64,000 bases of DNA from CBDCVA01 sp965222935 [NCBI: Candidatus Latescibacterota bacterium] (GTDB lineage Bacteria; Latescibacterota; CBDCVA01), in contig CBDCVA010000002.1 in NCBI GenBank assembly GCA_965222935.1, positions 1,302,001 to 1,366,000 of the forward strand, in the 5' to 3' direction. The notes beneath the pieces were generated by a model. It had not been told where the DNA came from. It searched no databases and saw nothing but the letters and a program-made list of their open reading frames with translations. Positions 60,222-64,000 of the stretch are shown here, in pieces (position 1 is the first letter of the stretch; each line of letters starts with the position of its first letter). The translations under genes and the position numbers were made by a program.

Positions 60222-62027
60222 GTGAAGAAAAGCACCGCGCAAGAGACCACGCTATCGGTGGACAGGCCAACCCCGCCACCCTCCTGGGCTCTCCTGGAAC
60301 GGGAACTGTTCCGCGCCCAGAGCCTCGCGTGCGAGGCGTTCTTCAACCGCTATTTCGACGAACGCGGCTACCTCCTGTGCGTCCCGCGCTGGGGCGGCAA
60401 TGACGGCCCCGACGATGCCATCGAGAACCTCACGGGCTGGTCACTCCTACATACGCTAGGGGGGCCGGACACGGTCCTGGACATGTACAAGAAGGCGTGG
60501 GAAGGGCACCTGCGCCAGTACACGGAAGCCAAAACGGTGGAGGTCCCCTTCGCGCGCGATGGGATGTACTACAAAGAATTCCCCGTCATGTTCGACTGGC
60601 TCCACAACGGCGAGACGCTCACGGTCTTCAACCTCCAGGGCCTGTCAGACCCATTTGACCTCGATTTCGGGAACCGGACGAAGCGCTATGCCGGGTTCTA
60701 CATGAATGAGGATCCGGAGGCGCCCAATTACGATCCGGAGCACAAGATCATCCGCAGCCTGTTCAACGGCAGCCGGGGACCCCTCCTGCGCAAGGCGACC
60801 GCACTGGACTGGGCGGGCGACCCCATCAAGATCGAGGGACGCTTCCCTGCACCGTTGCACGGTGAGCGCACCTTCGCGGAGTTCCTGCTGCATTTCAAGG
60901 ACTACACCGATGTGGTCGGCGACCACCCGTCGAACCTGGCTGCGACGACCCTGGCACTCAACGCTTACGCGCTCACGGGCGAGACCAAGTACAAGGAATG
61001 GCTCCTGGAGTACGTCGACGCCTGGGCCGAGCGAGCGGACGCCAACGGCGGCATTCTCCCATCCAACATCGGCCTAGATGGGACCATCGGCGGCGAGTGC
61101 GACGGCAAGTGGTACGGTGGATGCTATGGCTGGGCCTTCACCGTCACCAGGCCGGAATCGGGGGGCCGCGACGACCGCTGCACGATCATTCGGGGCATCG
61201 CCGGGTTCGGTAACGCCCTGCTTCTCACCGGCAACCAGCGCTACGTCGACGTGTGGCGTCGGATGGTCGACGCGATCAACGCGAACAAGAGGACGCTAGA
61301 CGGCCAGGTGACGTACCCGCGCATGCACGGCGACGATGGCTGGTACAGCTACAAGCCGGAGCCCTATGCGCAGGGCGCACTCGATGTCTACTACTGGTCG
61401 ATGGACCCCGAAGACCTCAGGCGCTTACCCATGACCGCTGCCGATGACTGGGGGGGCGGACGCATTTCCGAGAGCGCTGGATGGATAGAATTCCTCGAGG
61501 GCCAGAACCCGAAATTCCCCGAGCAAGCGCTCAAGCGGGACCTCGAAAGGGTCCGGCAGAGAGTACAGGCGATGCGGAGGGATACCACCACACCGGACAC
61601 ACGGCTCTCAGATGATCCCCTCTCGTGCAACCCCGCCGCGATCGGAGCGCTCACCCAACTGATGCTTGGCGGGCTTCCTCCTCGCCACGGCGAACCCCTC
61701 CATTGCAGGCTGCGCTACTTCGATCCCCTCAAGCGCCGCGCCGGAATACCCGAGGACGTCGCCGCGCTGGTAGAAAAGCTGACCGATGACGAGGTGACGC
61801 TCACGCTGGTCAACATCAACCAGGTCGAAGCACGCACCGTGGTCGTTCAGGCTGGCGCTTATGCCGAACATCAGATCACGAATGTCGCGGTTGATGACAG
61901 GGTTGTTCCGGTTGACAGCAGCTCAGTGACCATTCGCCTCGCTCCCGGAGCCGGAAGCCGGATGGTCATCAGGATGAAGCGCTACGCCAACCAGCCGACC
62001 TTCACCTTCCCCTGGGATCGAGGGTAG
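60222..62027 (+). CDS. Large conserved-looking protein of unknown function, possible (alpha/alpha)6-barrel
   Basis: 601 residues from GTG 60222, which has AGGAGG 6 bases upstream. Not recognised with certainty. Aromatic-rich motifs such as LLCVPRWGGNDGPDDAIENLTGW, FARDGMYYKEFPVMFDWLHNGE and NIGLDGTIGGECDGKWYGGCYGW alternate with helical stretches and a hydrophobic helix (FGNALLLTGNQRYVDVW), as in alpha/alpha toroid proteins of the glycoside hydrolase and lyase type. The C-terminal 90 residues have a beta pattern (DEVTLTLVNINQVEARTVVVQAG). There is no signal peptide. Long motifs are cut here to stay short: acid residues suited to catalysis occur in GPDDAIEN and GECDGK. Role unknown. Confidence 0.6.
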   Translation: MKKSTAQETTLSVDRPTPPPSWALLERELFRAQSLACEAFFNRYFDERGYLLCVPRWGGNDGPDDAIENLTGWSLLHTLGGPDTVLDMYKKAWEGHLRQYTEAKTVEVPFARDGMYYKEFPVMFDWLHNGETLTVFNLQGLSDPFDLDFGNRTKRYAGFYMNEDPEAPNYDPEHKIIRSLFNGSRGPLLRKATALDWAGDPIKIEGRFPAPLHGERTFAEFLLHFKDYTDVVGDHPSNLAATTLALNAYALTGETKYKEWLLEYVDAWAERADANGGILPSNIGLDGTIGGECDGKWYGGCYGWAFTVTRPESGGRDDRCTIIRGIAGFGNALLLTGNQRYVDVWRRMVDAINANKRTLDGQVTYPRMHGDDGWYSYKPEPYAQGALDVYYWSMDPEDLRRLPMTAADDWGGGRISESAGWIEFLEGQNPKFPEQALKRDLERVRQRVQAMRRDTTTPDTRLSDDPLSCNPAAIGALTQLMLGGLPPRHGEPLHCRLRYFDPLKRRAGIPEDVAALVEKLTDDEVTLTLVNINQVEARTVVVQAGAYAEHQITNVAVDDRVVPVDSSSVTIRLAPGAGSRMVIRMKRYANQPTFTFPWDRG

Positions 62028-62054
62028 ATGCTCCCGAAGCCGCCCTCTTACAAG

Positions 62055-63497
62055 TCATCTGAGCAATGTGAGCTTCCTAGTCTCCACGAACGCTTCGGCC
62101 TCCAGCCGATACAGGTACACGCCGCTTGCCAGGCCCTGCGCACCCCAACGCCGCTCGTGGTACCCCGCCGGAAGTGTCCCATTTGCCAGAAGGGCCACGC
62201 GCTGCCCCAACAGGTCATAGACCCCCAGTTCCACGAGGCCCCTCCGTGGCAACTCGAAACCGATGGTCGTAGACGGATTGAAAGGATTAGGAGCGTTCTG
62301 ACCGAGCGAGTACTCCGTCGGGGGGCTCGCGCCCTCCTCGGCGGCTCCGGTCACGACAGCGGCTTTGAACCAGTAAATCTTTCCGTCGAAGGCGCACAGG
62401 TAAAGTTCGTTGTCTGCATCCACCCCGAACGAGGCGATGTTGAGAGCGGTATCTAAGATCTCGGTATTGATGGGTGCGTTGCGGCCATCGTAGTGGAGGG
62501 CCCATATACTGCCGCTCACGAAGTCGGCGTAGATGTAGGCTCCGGTCAGTTCGGGCACCCGGCGTCCTCGGTACACAAAGCCGCCGGTGACGGATTGGCC
62601 TAGACTGTGGGTGTAGTCCCACACGGGTTCTTCCAACCCTCTGGCATCGCAGCCCGACGGTGGGCTATAGCAGGCGTTCCCTTCCATGATGTTCCAGCCG
62701 TAGTTTCCGCCCTTGTGGATAATGTCAATCTCCTCGCGGTCATTCTGGCCAACATCAGCCGCCCACAAGAGACCGGTGGCCGGATCAAAGCTGAACCGCC
62801 AGGGATTCCTCAGGCCGTAGGCGTAAATTTCCTCTTGTGCATCGTCGAGGCCGATGAAAGGGTTATCCGGCGGAATGCCGTAGTTTCTACCCTCGTCGGG
62901 ATGATCCACGTCGATGCGCAGGATTTTGCCTAGAAGCGTGTCACGATTCTGCCCGCTGCCTTCAGGATCTCCCGCAGAGCCGCCGTCCCCCGTCGCGATG
63001 TAAAGATAACCGTCCGGTCCGAAGGACAGTTGCCCCCCGTTGTGGTTGGAGAAAGGCTGAGCGAATTCGAGAAGGATCACTTCGCTGTCGCGATCAGCGG
63101 CATCGGGGTCGTCGGGCTTGACGCTGTAGCGGGCGATGACCGTCCGCGCTGGTCCCGAGGCCGTGTAATTGACGTAGAAGGCGCCGCTGCTCCCGAAATC
63201 CGGATGGCAGGCCAGTCCGAGCAGCCCTTCTTCGTTTCCCCGATCGTTGACCCGGTCCCGGATGTCCAAAAAGACCTCGGCCACGGGTTCAGGGCCCGAG
63301 CGATCCATCACAAAAATGCGGCCTGCCTGCTCGACGACGAAAAGCCGGTCCGTGCCATCGGGGGCATGTTGCAGGTCCACCGGACGGGTGAAAGCCAGAC
63401 CGGGCAGGGCGATCTCCAACGCAAGCTGAGCGCCAGCAACGGATGGCCCCAGGCAGGCGACGAGCAGAAAAATCGAGATGCCCAGTTTCGACTTCAT
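62055..63497 (-). CDS. Secreted PQQ-dependent sugar dehydrogenase with C-terminal sorting domain
   Basis: 480 residues from ATG 63497. A signal peptide (MKSKLGISIFLLVACLGPSV, then AGA) precedes a six-bladed propeller of the glucose/sorbosone dehydrogenase family: FTRPVDLQHAPDGTDRLFVVEQ, GLLGLACHPDFGS, QPFSNHNGGQLSFGPDGYLYIATGDGG, and YGLRNPWRFSFDPATGLLWAADVGQ. Residues from about 395 on are a linker and a C-terminal sorting/FlgD-like domain: APNPFNPSTTIGFELP, GVYDLLGQRVA and the ending RKLTLLR. This places the protein outside the cell or on the surface. It probably oxidises aldoses with PQQ or a similar quinone. Same C-terminus as the fragment at 46182-46290. Confidence 0.88.
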   Translation of the reverse strand: MKSKLGISIFLLVACLGPSVAGAQLALEIALPGLAFTRPVDLQHAPDGTDRLFVVEQAGRIFVMDRSGPEPVAEVFLDIRDRVNDRGNEEGLLGLACHPDFGSSGAFYVNYTASGPARTVIARYSVKPDDPDAADRDSEVILLEFAQPFSNHNGGQLSFGPDGYLYIATGDGGSAGDPEGSGQNRDTLLGKILRIDVDHPDEGRNYGIPPDNPFIGLDDAQEEIYAYGLRNPWRFSFDPATGLLWAADVGQNDREEIDIIHKGGNYGWNIMEGNACYSPPSGCDARGLEEPVWDYTHSLGQSVTGGFVYRGRRVPELTGAYIYADFVSGSIWALHYDGRNAPINTEILDTALNIASFGVDADNELYLCAFDGKIYWFKAAVVTGAAEEGASPPTEYSLGQNAPNPFNPSTTIGFELPRRGLVELGVYDLLGQRVALLANGTLPAGYHERRWGAQGLASGVYLYRLEAEAFVETRKLTLLR

Positions 63498-63554
63498 GCG
63501 GAGATGATCTCCTGTCGACTCGACCAAAGGAGCCTCCTTCCTTTGCCTCTACCC

Positions 63555-63582
63555 TTGATCCCGTGGCCTGACTAGGTATAAA
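63555..63582 (+). promoter_or_regulatory. Candidate promoter between the sugar dehydrogenase and dioxygenase genes
   Basis: TTGATC (63555-63560), a 16-base spacer and TATAAA (63577-63582) on the plus strand. Both boxes are good, but the next plus-strand start is 228 bases away, implying a long leader. The other 280 bases of the gap (63498-63809) show no gene. Confidence 0.4.
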
Positions 63583-63809
63583 GATGAACGCCCGGAGCCA
63601 TCTTCACCTGTCCCTCTCAAGAAACAACGTTTGGGGGAAGAGGGCAATCCACGGCCTTCGCCCCCGGGCGGTATTCCGGAGATGAGCAAAGGCGCATCTG
63701 TTGGTGTGTATCGTTCTTATTGTGTAACGTGTCGGAGCCCGGCGCCGGAAAGTGCTTGGGGCGAGGTCCTGGCCCGATCGTCCGCGGCATGTTGAGAGAG
63801 GGAGAAAGG

Positions 63810-64000
63810 ATGCAGGTGGATCGAGATCGGTTCCTGGAAGAGGGCTATCTCGTCCTGCGCGGGGTCATCCTTCCGAATCTACTGGATGCTTTGCGCACGA
63901 GCTACGAAATCCTGGTCGAACGGCAGAAGCTCCTCTGGGCGTCGGAACGCCGCCCCGACGACCCGCCGGCTGGCGCATGGGAGACCCACCAACAGCCCCG
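63810..64000 (+). CDS. Phytanoyl-CoA dioxygenase family protein, 3' partial
   Basis: The first 63 residues of a protein cut off by the window. ATG 63810 has GGGAGAAAGG upstream. The visible MQVDRDRFLEEGYLVLRGVI followed by LPNLLDALRTSYEILVERQ is the standard N-terminus of Fe(II)/2-oxoglutarate-dependent PhyH-type oxygenases (F-x-x-x-G-Y-x-x-x-R/K-G). The iron-binding HxD...H is beyond the window. Such proteins are numerous in Poribacteria and Latescibacteria-type genomes. The substrate is not known. Confidence 0.78.
   Translation, partial: MQVDRDRFLEEGYLVLRGVILPNLLDALRTSYEILVERQKLLWASERRPDDPPAGAWETHQQP

Overview
The window is GC-rich (about 60 percent by eye) bacterial DNA, densely packed with genes on both strands. 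I saw no rRNA, tRNA, CRISPR array or intact transposon. The source is probably an uncultured FCB-superphylum lineage, with Latescibacterota or Poribacteria-like bacteria the best guess. The reasons are a secreted enzyme with a C-terminal sorting/FlgD-like domain ending in a basic patch (62055-63497), a start of a phytanoyl-CoA dioxygenase gene, abundant sugar-acid enzymes (mannonate dehydratase, enolase-superfamily dehydratase, HpcH/HpaI aldolase, rhamnose mutarotase, TIM-barrel isomerases), and an outer-membrane protein with a short LKNGS-type repeat domain. This assignment is inference.

Layout. 1-9677 (+): glycogen/alpha-glucan operon: glgC (5' cut by the window edge), galT, three different GH57 enzymes (amylase-like, 4-alpha-glucanotransferase, branching enzyme) and glgA. 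9742-17551 (-): a seven-gene run read from right to left: PHP phosphoesterase, glcD, glcE, glcF, a TrpD2-like protein, a Fur repressor fused to a rubrerythrin/ferritin-like domain, and Fe/Mn superoxide dismutase. 17714-23396 (+): an ISC iron-sulfur cluster operon led by a SufR-like (COG2345) regulator, then iscS, iscU, hscB, hscA, fdx, iscX. 23463-25260 (-): molybdenum cofactor genes mobA, moaC, mog with a 55-residue membrane protein that is coupled to mog. 25288-26141 (-): two tandem VOC proteins. 26352-29297: ketopantoate-reductase-like protein, a 30-residue membrane peptide, a cupin and an HpcH/HpaI aldolase.

29593-35183 is an accessory zone: a decayed sialidase-like gene (frameshift plus internal TGA), a short-chain dehydrogenase cut off after about 40 codons, and, right at that cut, a four-gene restriction-modification island (ribbon-helix-helix protein, two DNA methyltransferases, a BfiI-like phospholipase-D-fold nuclease). 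35184-48900 holds sugar-acid and amino-sugar type catabolic genes with two class-III aminotransferases of equal length and an AceE/transketolase-like enzyme. 49244-52828 (+) is a prpBCD methylcitrate operon. 53076-64000 carries a VOC protein, an isomerase, a B12-dependent ribonucleotide reductase with NrdR-like boxes upstream, two nucleotide-sugar epimerases, a large protein of unknown function, a secreted PQQ-type sugar dehydrogenase and the start of a phytanoyl-CoA dioxygenase.

The most unusual items are the Fur-ferritin fusion next to sodB/A, the BfiI-like restriction island inserted at a truncated dehydrogenase, the ISC operon with a SufR-type instead of an IscR-type regulator, and two small membrane proteins that are easily missed by automated calling.
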